Shown here in pieces: positions 47,217-54,199 of a DNA stretch of 64,000 bases. The position numbers and the translations under genes were made by a program. The stretch lies in assembly GCA_024919215.1 (NCBI GenBank), contig CP103437.1, positions 248,001 through 312,000 on the forward strand. The letters are read 5' to 3'. The DNA comes from Methylophilaceae bacterium LSUCC0665 (lineage in GTDB: Bacteria; Pseudomonadota; Gammaproteobacteria; Burkholderiales; Methylophilaceae). Every line of letters begins with the position of its first letter. Position 1 is the stretch's first letter. Under the pieces are notes generated by a model. It was not told the DNA's origin, did not search any database, and worked only from the letters and a program-made list of their open reading frames with translations.

Positions 47217-47926
47217 TTAACGTTAGTTAATTCGAATACGTAACCATAACCCCATTTAGTTTTGAGGTATTTAGGTTTATTAGGATCTTCTTCAATAAGC
47301 TTTCTAATTCTAGATATTTGTACATCAATACTTCGATCAAATACATCCAGCTCTTTACCTTTGGCGAGTTGCATGATTTGATCACGACTCAATGGTTGAT
47401 TAGCATTTTCAATGAATACTTTCAGTAAACTAAATTCACCGCTAGTTAGATCAATTTCTTTTTTATTTTTTTTCAAAGATCTTTCTTGGGGATGAAATTC
47501 GAAGTCATCAAATTTAATAGCTTTACCTGAGCCCTCATTAACTTTTTCAGAGACCTCCATCTCATGTCTTCTAAAGATAGAATTAATTCTTGCCAACAAT
47601 TCCCTAGGGTTGAAAGGTTTTGGTAAATAATCATCCGCTCCCATCTCAAGTCCAATAATACGATCCACTTCATCACCTTTGGCAGTTAACATAATAATCG
47701 GAGTTTTGATTTTGTTTACCCTAAGGCGCTTGCATATATCTAAGCCATTTTCATCAGGAAGCATTAAGTCTAAGATAATTAAATCTGGATTTCTTTTTAG
47801 AATTACCTTATCCAAGTCTTTTCCATGCTCACCGGCAGAGCAATCAAACCCCTGGTCTTGTAAATATTGCTTAATGAGGTCTCGAATTTTTCGATCATCA
47901 TCAATAATGATTATTTTCTTTTTCAT
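47213..47926 (-). CDS. ompR: OmpR-family response regulator
   Basis: A 237-aa regulator. The receiver domain has IIDDDRKIRDLI, the phospho-acceptor Asp in LIILDLMLPDENGL (near residue 55), Thr in MLTAKGDE and Lys in LPKPFNPRELL. The C-terminal winged helix shows LTSGEFSLLKVFIENANQPL and DVQISRIRKLIEEDP, then TKWGYGYVF. It is most like OmpR. It is cotranscribed with the EnvZ-like kinase and faces an exported EF-hand gene across a 129-bp gap with phased repeats. Confidence 0.92.
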   Translation of the reverse strand: MKKKIIIIDDDRKIRDLIKQYLQDQGFDCSAGEHGKDLDKVILKRNPDLIILDLMLPDENGLDICKRLRVNKIKTPIIMLTAKGDEVDRIIGLEMGADDYLPKPFNPRELLARINSIFRRHEMEVSEKVNEGSGKAIKFDDFEFHPQERSLKKNKKEIDLTSGEFSLLKVFIENANQPLSRDQIMQLAKGKELDVFDRSIDVQISRIRKLIEEDPNKPKYLKTKWGYGYVFELTNVK

Positions 47927-47962
47927 TTTTACTGCATTAAACCTTTTAATTAGATTTTTAAA

Positions 47963-48010
47963 TTTACAATTTATTTACAAATGCATTTAAATATGTAATA
48001 AATATGTAAC
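47963..48010. promoter_or_regulatory. Helically phased repeats, putative OmpR-type operator
   Basis: TTTACAA occurs at 47963-47969 and 47974-47980, 11 bp apart. AATATGTAA occurs at 47990-47998 and 48001-48009, also 11 bp apart, so the second pair carries the GTAA core on the opposite strand to the first. Tandem half-sites at about one helical turn are typical of OmpR/PhoB-family binding sites. The block lies between the OmpR-like gene and the divergent EF-hand gene, so autoregulation is plausible. The region is very AT-rich, which weakens the case. Confidence 0.45.
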
Positions 48011-48060
48011 ATTTTAATTAGATTATAGACATTCATTTAAATATTTGTAATAAGTATGAC
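47984..48060 (+). repeat. Imperfect direct repeat, 50-bp period, running into the EF-hand gene start
   Basis: CATTTAAATATGTAATAAAT (47984) followed by ATGTAAC, and CATTTAAATATTTGTAATAA (48034) followed by GTATGAC, are copies 50 bp apart, differing by a 2-nt insertion and a few bases. The second copy contains the ATG (48056) of the EF-hand gene. Confidence 0.6.
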
Positions 48061-48484
48061 AATAAAACACCTATTCCCTTTAATGATGTTCTTTTCAAGT
48101 CCTCAAGTTATAGCTGATCAATCAGACTTAAATAATTTTAATGATAAGGAAAAGAGTTTAAAGGTGATCATTAATGAATTTACTAATACCACTAATGAAG
48201 AATTTAATGCTTTCTTGCAAGAAAAAAGAAATGAAATGTTATCTAGTGTTGAACAGCGTTTTTTAAACTGTGATAAAGATAATGATGATACTTTAGATGT
48301 ATTTGAAACTACCTTGTGTCTTCCGCAAGTAGCAAGACAGTTTAGGAAAGTTGATTCAAATAAAGATAATTTGATTTCCCTTGATGAATTATCAATTTTG
48401 GCAAAAGAATATTATAAAGATATCAATAAAGAAGCCTTAAAAAAAACAAAGTCTAATCCAGAAAAATTTGCAAAAGAGAACTAA
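48056..48484 (+). CDS. Exported EF-hand calcium-binding protein
   Basis: A 142-aa protein with a signal peptide (about residues 1-20, QVIADQ). It has two EF-hand loops: DKDNDDTLDVFE near residue 74 and DSNKDNLISLDE near 101, each with acidic residues at positions 1, 3, 5 and 12. The N-terminal half is helical and unrecognised. It is likely a periplasmic calcium-binding protein; no enzyme domain is present. It is divergent from the OmpR-like gene and shares its upstream repeats, so it may be a target of that system. Confidence 0.78.
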   Translation: MTIKHLFPLMMFFSSPQVIADQSDLNNFNDKEKSLKVIINEFTNTTNEEFNAFLQEKRNEMLSSVEQRFLNCDKDNDDTLDVFETTLCLPQVARQFRKVDSNKDNLISLDELSILAKEYYKDINKEALKKTKSNPEKFAKEN

Positions 48485-48528
48485 TTTTTCTCAATCTCTA
48501 ATCTCTTAAAATATGTTTAAATGAACTT

Positions 48529-49650
48529 ATGATTTCATTTAAAGTGTATGAATCATTCATAGATCTTCCAAACTCTGTTGATCAGTTAATTGGTGATATT
48601 TATTTTTGGAATTTAAATCTTCTTATTGATTTAGAAGGCTCACTTTCAATCGGTGGTAATACAGGTTGGGAAATTAAGTCTATCTGTATATTTGATGGAC
48701 AAGAGTTGGTGGGTTTTATTCCAATGTTTGTTAAGCATCATTCCTATGGGGAGTATGTTTTTGATTGGTCATGGGCTGAAGCGCATCAGCGATTAGGTTT
48801 GTCCTATTTCCCCAAGCTTTTTATAGGCATTCCATTTTCACCAGTAAATGCAAATAAAATAATTGTAAAAAAACCAGAATATAGAGATCTTGCAATTGAT
48901 TATATTGAAAAATTGATGGTTAATGAAAATCTATCATCAATTCATTACGTATTCTCTAAATATGATGATGAGTTAAATCATCTTTTTAAAAATAGAGGCT
49001 GGGCAAATAGAAAAACTATTCAATATGTGTGGGATAACGAGGATTACTGTAATTTTGATGATTTTTTGAAGGCGCTTAGATCGGAAAAAAGAAAAAAAAT
49101 AAAACAAGACAGAAAGAAAGTTGCTTTAGAAAACATATCATTTAAAACATTTAGAGGAGACGATATAAATGATGATGTGGTCTCATTTTTTTATAAATGT
49201 TATTCAATGACTTACTATCAGCATGGATCTCCACCTTATATAAATAAATCATTTTTCGAATCATATTTTTTTAAAGATTCTGAGAGGGTAGTTATTTTTA
49301 TAGCTTATAAAGATCAAATACCAGTCGCCTGTTCTTTTTCATTACAAGCAAATAATATTCTTTATGGAAGATATTGGGGTGCTGTCAATTTTATTCCATC
49401 TTTACATTTTGAGTTAAGTTATTATCAGGGAATTCAATATTGTATTGATAATAAAATAGATAGATTTTATGCTGGTATACAAGGTGAGCATAAGTTATCT
49501 CGTGGCTTTAATCCTGAGTTTTCTGAATCATTTCACTTTGTAAATAATCCTCAATTTAAAAAAGCAATTCACGAGTTTGTCGAAAGAGAGGCAGACCTGA
49601 ATGAGTTGTATAAAAAAGAGCTTGAACAGAGGTCTTCAATCAAATATTAG
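48529..49650 (+). CDS. GNAT/FemAB-like acyltransferase (PF04339 type)
   Basis: A 373-aa protein of the double-GNAT peptidogalycan/FemAB-like group. Family features are LVGFIPMFVKHHSYGEYVFD near residue 64, the RSEKRKKIKQDRKKV segment near 183, and the C-terminal GRYWGAVNFIPSLHFELSYY, QGIQYCIDNKIDRFYAGIQG, EHKLSRGF region. Members are thought to aminoacylate or modify cell-envelope or cytoplasmic molecules; the substrate is unknown. Its stop overlaps the convergent glycosyltransferase by 11 bp. Confidence 0.85.
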   Translation: MISFKVYESFIDLPNSVDQLIGDIYFWNLNLLIDLEGSLSIGGNTGWEIKSICIFDGQELVGFIPMFVKHHSYGEYVFDWSWAEAHQRLGLSYFPKLFIGIPFSPVNANKIIVKKPEYRDLAIDYIEKLMVNENLSSIHYVFSKYDDELNHLFKNRGWANRKTIQYVWDNEDYCNFDDFLKALRSEKRKKIKQDRKKVALENISFKTFRGDDINDDVVSFFYKCYSMTYYQHGSPPYINKSFFESYFFKDSERVVIFIAYKDQIPVACSFSLQANNILYGRYWGAVNFIPSLHFELSYYQGIQYCIDNKIDRFYAGIQGEHKLSRGFNPEFSESFHFVNNPQFKKAIHEFVEREADLNELYKKELEQRSSIKY

Positions 49651-50731
49651 TTAATATCTTTTTGTCAAGTTGATAACTTATGTATTGCTTATATTTGGCA
49701 TTAATTTTATTTAAATAATTATTTTTACTTAAAAGTTTCTCTAAATAAAAATTTAGTTCTTGCTGAGAGAATGGTGAATTAAGGACAATAGATTTTTTAT
49801 CATTTTCGACATAAGAGCTGTATCCACAGTTATCTGTCGTTATGATTGGTAAATTCTGAGATAAGGCTTCAATCAGAATTAATCCAGTATTTTCATATCG
49901 TGCTGGATGAATAAGTGCAGTTGCTTCCCTCATGAGCTGAGGGATATTATCATGGCCATGAAAAATTTTGATAGAATCTTCAAGATCGTAGCGCGTAATA
50001 AGTTTTCTATATTTTTTTTCGTTATCTTTACCAAAAATAGCAAAATTAAAATTATTTCTAATTTTCACTGGTAAGTTTGCAAAAGCAATAATTGCACGAT
50101 CCAGACCTTTGGTTTTAAATCCGGAACCAATAAAGATAAGTAATTTGTTACTATTTTTAAAATATTTATTAATTGAGAAAGTCTTACTTTTTGAGGCAAT
50201 GAAAAACTTTTTATCAATATAAGGAGGTATAAAGATAAATTTACTATCAGGAGTTTTGTAAATAGATTTATAAATTGCGTTTTCTTTTTTAGATATGGAT
50301 AGTAACTTTGTTTTCGATTTGGGATTAAAAATTTGATACTCTTCTTTATGAAAAAATTGGTACCTTGGCGACAAATTTTTAAAAAAGTTTTTATTTTTAC
50401 TGGCAAAACATGAATCAGCTGCATAATAAAAATCAAACCCTGAAATTTTACTAAAACTAATTGATATAACATTGTTTTGATCTGCAATATATTGTGAAAC
50501 CTTTTTTTTAAATTCTGAGTAGCGTTTGTAATTAAAAAAATAGTTAGATTCAATAAGTTTTACAGAAATATTTTTTTCTTTTGGATGGGTTCCATCCCAA
50601 TCCATACATACTATTTCTACAAAATTTTTTCTACATAATTTTTTAGCTAGTTGTAATAAATCTCTTTGAGCACCTCCATATGGGAAATACTTAAAGATGA
50701 TTAAAATAAATTTTTTGGATTCTTTATTCAA
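49640..50731 (-). CDS. waaG: WaaG-like LPS core glycosyltransferase (GT4)
   Basis: A 363-aa GT-B enzyme. It follows E. coli WaaG (LPS glucosyltransferase I) over its length: KYFPYGGAQRDLLQLAKKL near residue 14, SKISGFDFYYAADSCFA near 100, FIGSGFKTKGLDRAI near 205, and the donor-site HPARYENTGLILIEALSQNL, PIITTDNCGYSSYV region near 285. Sugar specificity is inferred. No ATG exists at the start. TTG 50731 (MNKESKKFIL) overlaps the DUF2970 gene by 8 bp; TTG 50755 is an alternative. Confidence 0.87.
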   Translation of the reverse strand: MNKESKKFILIIFKYFPYGGAQRDLLQLAKKLCRKNFVEIVCMDWDGTHPKEKNISVKLIESNYFFNYKRYSEFKKKVSQYIADQNNVISISFSKISGFDFYYAADSCFASKNKNFFKNLSPRYQFFHKEEYQIFNPKSKTKLLSISKKENAIYKSIYKTPDSKFIFIPPYIDKKFFIASKSKTFSINKYFKNSNKLLIFIGSGFKTKGLDRAIIAFANLPVKIRNNFNFAIFGKDNEKKYRKLITRYDLEDSIKIFHGHDNIPQLMREATALIHPARYENTGLILIEALSQNLPIITTDNCGYSSYVENDKKSIVLNSPFSQQELNFYLEKLLSKNNYLNKINAKYKQYISYQLDKKILTNI

Positions 50732-50915
50732 GAATGATTGATACAACAGTAACAATTGAGAGTATAAAAATAAGCGCTAAAATCAGACCAACTAGCAGGT
50801 AAGGTAAAAACCCATTTTTTTCAATAAATTTATCATCATCATTGAATTTACTATTTTTTTGAATTCCAATAAATGCAGCAAGAACACTTTGGATTATGTT
50901 TAGTAATGTTTTCAT
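50724..50915 (-). CDS. DUF2970 small membrane protein
   Basis: A 63-aa protein. The amphipathic start LLNIIQSVLAAFIGIQKNSK and a single membrane segment (YLLVGLILALIFILSIVTVV) fit the DUF2970 family found in beta- and gammaproteobacteria. Function is unknown. It overlaps the WaaG-like gene by 8 bp if that starts at TTG 50731, so the two are probably one operon. Confidence 0.8.
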   Translation of the reverse strand: MKTLLNIIQSVLAAFIGIQKNSKFNDDDKFIEKNGFLPYLLVGLILALIFILSIVTVVSIILE

Positions 50916-51004
50916 TTAAGTAGTAGCTTAACAAATTAACTAACTTAATATACTGAATTATATTATTTTTTCAAGTAATAGATATTAATTTTCAAAATTA
51001 AGTA

Positions 51005-51073
51005 ATTGATTTTAAATGAATTTATGGTGATGATGGAGAGACTTGAACTCTCGACCTCAGGATTATGAATCCT
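51005..51073. repeat. Direct repeat, left copy (tRNA-Met 3' part plus flank)
   Basis: This 69-nt segment matches 52341-52409 without gaps at 66 of 69 positions, offset 1336 bp. It covers 20 bp beyond the tRNA 3' end, the CCA end, T-arm, variable loop and anticodon arm. The last 43 nt (51031-51073) are identical. The similarity outside the tRNA (16 identical nt at 51005-51020) shows a copied segment, not tRNA conservation. Confidence 0.9.
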
Positions 51074-51096
51074 AGACTCTAGTTGATTCTAATACC
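51025..51096 (-). pseudogene. tRNA-Met pseudogene or truncated tRNA-Met 3' copy
   Basis: Minus-strand sequence with an intact anticodon arm (CAT), variable loop and T-arm of tRNA-Met, but a damaged acceptor 3' strand (CATCATC for CATCACC region) and a 5' half that no longer folds. 51074-51096 can be aligned to the D-arm and 5' acceptor only with gaps and many changes. It cannot be a working tRNA. It is either a decayed tandem copy or the distal junction of an insertion at the tRNA. Confidence 0.8.
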
Positions 51097-51276
51097 TTTT
51101 GAAGCATTTGAGAGTATATTATAATATACATTTTTTATCACTTTTTAACCCTCTATATCCCACTGTTTTCAATGCTTTCAGAGTATTACCCCTGCTATTT
51201 AATGTCAAGTAATTTTTGTCCATCCTATACCCCTTGGTACACAACTCATACAGAAGATCAATTTTTTAATTAATTT
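51097..51276. other. Non-coding segment inside the tRNA-Met-bounded region
   Basis: 180 bp without a credible gene; with the pseudo-tRNA and flank it forms the 361-bp gap 50916-51276. It holds a 16-bp perfect AT-rich palindrome at 51114-51129 and two TACCCC motifs (51187-51192 and 51228-51233), the second followed by TTGGTACACAA. A 34-codon frame on the minus strand (ATG near 51223) has no recognisable product. It may be eroded DNA of a former element. Confidence 0.5.
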
Positions 51277-52254
51277 TTAAATATTTGAATTCAGAAAATC
51301 GGTCCATTTCTTTACTATTTCTTGTCTACTATATTGAGTTAATAACTTTTGTGCAGTTGGGATTTTTTCTTTATATAGGTTATTATTTTCGATAAATAAA
51401 TTAAATTCACTTTCATCATCAATATTGCAAAAAAAATCTTTAAATTCAAGATATGAATCATACCTTGTCGCAGCAACTGGAATTCCTAATGCAAATGATG
51501 TTATTAGTCTATTGTTGCTTACTCCTATTTTTCTTCGATCATTTAAATTACCCGGAATCACAATCCCAGATATATTTTTCCTAATATTTAATAAATTATT
51601 TATTGACCATTGCTGAACGCTAATATTACCGAAAGTATTAGTTTTTATTTTTGGTAATTCTTCACATATTAAATTCACTCCTTGATAAGAACTCATAATA
51701 TGTAAATTGAATTCTAATTTTGATTTCCATTTTTGGAGCATCTCGTAAAGAAAAAATCTATTTACTTCATGACCAAACCATAAAAATTCTCTATTGTTAT
51801 TTTTAGTCACCTCATAAATATCTAATTCTAGATAGTCTTCTATGGTGAATATATTTTTTATTAGTTTTGTTTCTTTTGTAATTTTTTTTAATAAATTACT
51901 GCTTGTAATTATCTTTGGTTTGCATTCAAGAGCATTATTATAAAAATTAGTCAGAGGAGTTTTATTATTTAAATGGTCATCAGTAATGTCAATTACAACA
52001 TTTTGATGTTTAGATATTAAATTTAACCATTTTTTTTGAATTTGTATGTCATGTACAGGTTTACCAACAAATAATATGTCAGATTCTATTGCAACTTTGT
52101 CTTCAGAATTAGAACCAAAACTGACGTTAAAATTATTTTTAATACTTGAATCGAGAAAAATAGCAGTTCTCAATCTTAATGATGCTAAAGAAACTTTGTT
52201 AAGTTCTTCCGGATTATTGATCGAAAGTGGAATTAACCAATGAATGCTTTTCAT
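51277..52254 (-). CDS. Glycosyltransferase-like protein (unclassified GT-B type)
   Basis: A 325-aa soluble protein. I do not recognise a named family. It starts MKSIHWLIPL, has a Rossmann-like first half (DILFVGKPVHDIQIQKKWLN, VVIDITDDHL near residue 95) and FLWFGHEVNRFFLYEM near 158. A C-terminal donor-site-like region follows with IGVSNNRLITSFALGIPVAA, TRYDSYLEF near 265. This layout resembles GT-B glycosyltransferases, so surface sugar transfer is the likely role. It is the only gene between the two tRNA-Met repeat copies and is very AT-rich. Confidence 0.6.
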   Translation of the reverse strand: MKSIHWLIPLSINNPEELNKVSLASLRLRTAIFLDSSIKNNFNVSFGSNSEDKVAIESDILFVGKPVHDIQIQKKWLNLISKHQNVVIDITDDHLNNKTPLTNFYNNALECKPKIITSSNLLKKITKETKLIKNIFTIEDYLELDIYEVTKNNNREFLWFGHEVNRFFLYEMLQKWKSKLEFNLHIMSSYQGVNLICEELPKIKTNTFGNISVQQWSINNLLNIRKNISGIVIPGNLNDRRKIGVSNNRLITSFALGIPVAATRYDSYLEFKDFFCNIDDESEFNLFIENNNLYKEKIPTAQKLLTQYSRQEIVKKWTDFLNSNI

Positions 52255-52340
52255 ATCTCTCTTAAGTTTTGTACAAAAATTAATATACTTTAATATACTT
52301 TTTTCTCAAGAGAGAAATTTTACTGCTAATATTTTAAATT

Positions 52341-52409
52341 ATTGATTTTAAATGAAATAATGGTGGTGATGGAGAGACTTGAACTCTCGACCTCAGGATT
52401 ATGAATCCT
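52341..52409. repeat. Direct repeat, right copy (within and beside tRNA-Met)
   Basis: Partner of 51005-51073. It consists of the 3' 49 nt of the intact tRNA-Met(CAT) gene and the 20 bp downstream of its 3' end. The three mismatches lie at 52357, 52359 and 52366. Confidence 0.9.
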
Positions 52410-52437
52410 GCGCTCTAACCAGCTGAGCTACATCACC
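52361..52437 (-). tRNA. tRNA-Met (anticodon CAT)
   Basis: Intact 77-nt cloverleaf with encoded CCA. The acceptor GGTGATG pairs with CATCACC, the D-arm is GCTCAGCTGGTTAGAGC, the anticodon arm is CAGGA-TTCATAA-TCCTG, and the T-arm is CGAGAG-TTCAAGT-CTCTC-like. It has the elongator-Met layout of betaproteobacteria; an Ile2 tRNA with lysidine at C34 is a less likely alternative. Its 3' part is duplicated 1336 bp away. Confidence 0.93.
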
Positions 52438-52449
52438 AAAGAACTGAGC

Positions 52450-52478
52450 ATTATATTTTTTTCATGATTTAATGTAAA
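52450..52478 (-). promoter_or_regulatory. Sigma70-type promoter of tRNA-Met
   Basis: TTTACA (52478-52473), 17-nt spacer, TATAAT (52455-52450) on the minus strand, 12 nt before the mature tRNA 5' end. It fits between the ychF stop and the tRNA. Confidence 0.65.
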
Positions 52479-52479
52479 G

Positions 52480-53565
52480 CTAAACATTAAATTTAAAGTG
52501 AATAACATCTCCATCTTTAACAATATAATCTTTTCCTTCAAGCCTTTGTTTTCCAGCTTCTTTAGATTTTTGCTCACCACCAAAATTTATATAGTCTTCA
52601 AAAGAAATGACTTCAGCTTTAATGAAACCCCTTTGAAAATCAGTATGGATTACACCGGCAGACTCTGGCGCTGTGTAACCATTTTTAATGGTCCATGCTC
52701 TTACTTCTTTTACTCCAGCGGTAAAATAAGTTTGTAAGTTTAATAGGGCATAGGTTTCTCTAATAATAAGATTTAAACCTGGCTCATCTACATTTAACTC
52801 TGATAAAAACAACTCTTTTTCTTCGTCAGTTAAATCAGCAATCTCTGATTCAATTTTTGCACAAATTGGTATGCATTTTGAGCCATGTGTGACTGCAAAA
52901 TCGATTACTTTTTGTAAATATTCATTATCTTTGAATCCATTCTCATCAACATTCGCAACATACATAACGGGTTTTAATGTAATTAAGAATAATGGTTGAA
53001 GAAGTTTTAAATCATCTTCTTCAAGGCTCATATCTTTTAATAATATTCCCTGATTAAGTTTTTCAAGAACTAATTCATATAAATTTAGTTTTTTTAATGC
53101 TTCTTTGTCACCTGATTTTGATTTCTTTTTTTCTTTCTCAATAGCTTTTGACACTGACTCCATATCAGCTAAGATTAATTCCGTATTGATCGTCTCTATA
53201 TCTCCAAGTGGATCAATTTTTCCATCTACATGCACAATATTCTCATCATCAAAGCATCTCACAACATGCAGGATAGCGTTTGTTTCTCTGATATTAGCAA
53301 GGAACTTATTTCCTAAGCCTTCACCCTTTGAAGCACCAGCAACCAGCCCGGCAATATCAACAAATTCAACAATTGCTGGCATAATTTTTTCAGGATTTAC
53401 AATAGCTGCTAATTTATTGAGTCTTAAATCTGGAACTTCAACAATGCCTGAATTTGGCTCAATTGTGCAAAAAGGATAATTTGCAGCTTCTATTCCAGAT
53501 TTTGTAATTGCGTTAAATAATGTTGATTTGCCAACATTCGGTAATCCAACTATGCCACATTTCAT
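52480..53565 (-). CDS. ychF: Ribosome-binding ATPase YchF
   Basis: Obg-family P-loop protein that hydrolyses ATP and associates with ribosomes. The 361-aa protein has [18 protein letters not shown] at residues 4-21, [20 protein letters not shown] near 68, NVDENGF at the NxxE base-recognition site near 205 and a C-terminal TGS domain with [33 protein letters not shown] and [12 protein letters not shown]. It lies 4 bp after pth, the conserved pth-ychF pair. Confidence 0.97.
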   Translation of the reverse strand: MKCGIVGLPNVGKSTLFNAITKSGIEAANYPFCTIEPNSGIVEVPDLRLNKLAAIVNPEKIMPAIVEFVDIAGLVAGASKGEGLGNKFLANIRETNAILHVVRCFDDENIVHVDGKIDPLGDIETINTELILADMESVSKAIEKEKKKSKSGDKEALKKLNLYELVLEKLNQGILLKDMSLEEDDLKLLQPLFLITLKPVMYVANVDENGFKDNEYLQKVIDFAVTHGSKCIPICAKIESEIADLTDEEKELFLSELNVDEPGLNLIIRETYALLNLQTYFTAGVKEVRAWTIKNGYTAPESAGVIHTDFQRGFIKAEVISFEDYINFGGEQKSKEAGKQRLEGKDYIVKDGDVIHFKFNV

Positions 53566-53569
53566 TTCA

Positions 53570-54145
53570 CTAATCCTTTGTGTGTAAATTCAACATTGCT
53601 TTTTCAAATTCGCCATGAATCATATAGGATAGATTTTGGTAGCCTTTGAGAATAGCATCATTAATTTGACCTTCCTCGATTTTTTGAGGGCGGTTTAAAA
53701 CATAACTTTTTACTTTATTTTTATTACCTGGGTGACCAATACCAATTCTTAGACGCCAAAAAGTATTTGTTCCAATATTAGCAATGATACTTTTGAGTCC
53801 GTTATGCCCACCGTGCCCGCCACCATTCTTTAGGCGGATATCTCCAGGCATCAGATCTAATTCATCATGAATGATGAGGATTTCATGAGGTTTAAATTTA
53901 TAAAAATTAACAATTTTTGCGACTGATAGGCCAGATTCATTCATAAATGTTGTAGGATTGAGGAGATGTATATTTTCCAGATCAGAAATTTTTTTATAAA
54001 AACCTAAAAATTTAGAGTTTTCATCAAGTGTTTGTTTAATATTATGAGCGATAAGATTATTAAACCAAAATCCGACATTATGGCGGGTCGCCTCATATTC
54101 AGGTCCAGGATTACCAAGCCCAATAAATAATTTTATTCCACTCAT
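53570..54145 (-). CDS. pth: Peptidyl-tRNA hydrolase
   Basis: Recycles peptidyl-tRNA. The 191-aa protein has [20 protein letters not shown] (His21-type catalytic His), [13 protein letters not shown] near residue 62, [20 protein letters not shown] near 90 and GHNGLKSI near 112. It lies 54 bp after rplY, separated from it by a hairpin that looks like a terminator or attenuator. Confidence 0.97.
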   Translation of the reverse strand: MSGIKLFIGLGNPGPEYEATRHNVGFWFNNLIAHNIKQTLDENSKFLGFYKKISDLENIHLLNPTTFMNESGLSVAKIVNFYKFKPHEILIIHDELDLMPGDIRLKNGGGHGGHNGLKSIIANIGTNTFWRLRIGIGHPGNKNKVKSYVLNRPQKIEEGQINDAILKGYQNLSYMIHGEFEKAMLNLHTKD

Positions 54146-54151
54146 ACAAAC

Positions 54152-54178
54152 AAAAACACCCTTTTTACAAAGGGTGTT
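54152..54178 (-). terminator. Rho-independent terminator or attenuator between rplY and pth
   Basis: A perfect 10-bp stem, AACACCCTTT (54155-54164) with AAAGGGTGTT (54169-54178), closed by a 4-nt loop. On the minus strand the stem is followed by a T-run interrupted by G. It lies 22 bp after the rplY stop and 6 bp before the pth start, so it may end or damp prs-rplY transcription. Confidence 0.75.
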
Positions 54179-54199
54179 AAGTCTATTAAAAAATTAATT

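Noticed and set aside
51120-51223. 34-codon minus-strand frame starting ATG in the tRNA-bounded segment
   Set aside because: Too short, no ribosome binding site, no recognisable motif; could be chance in AT-rich DNA.
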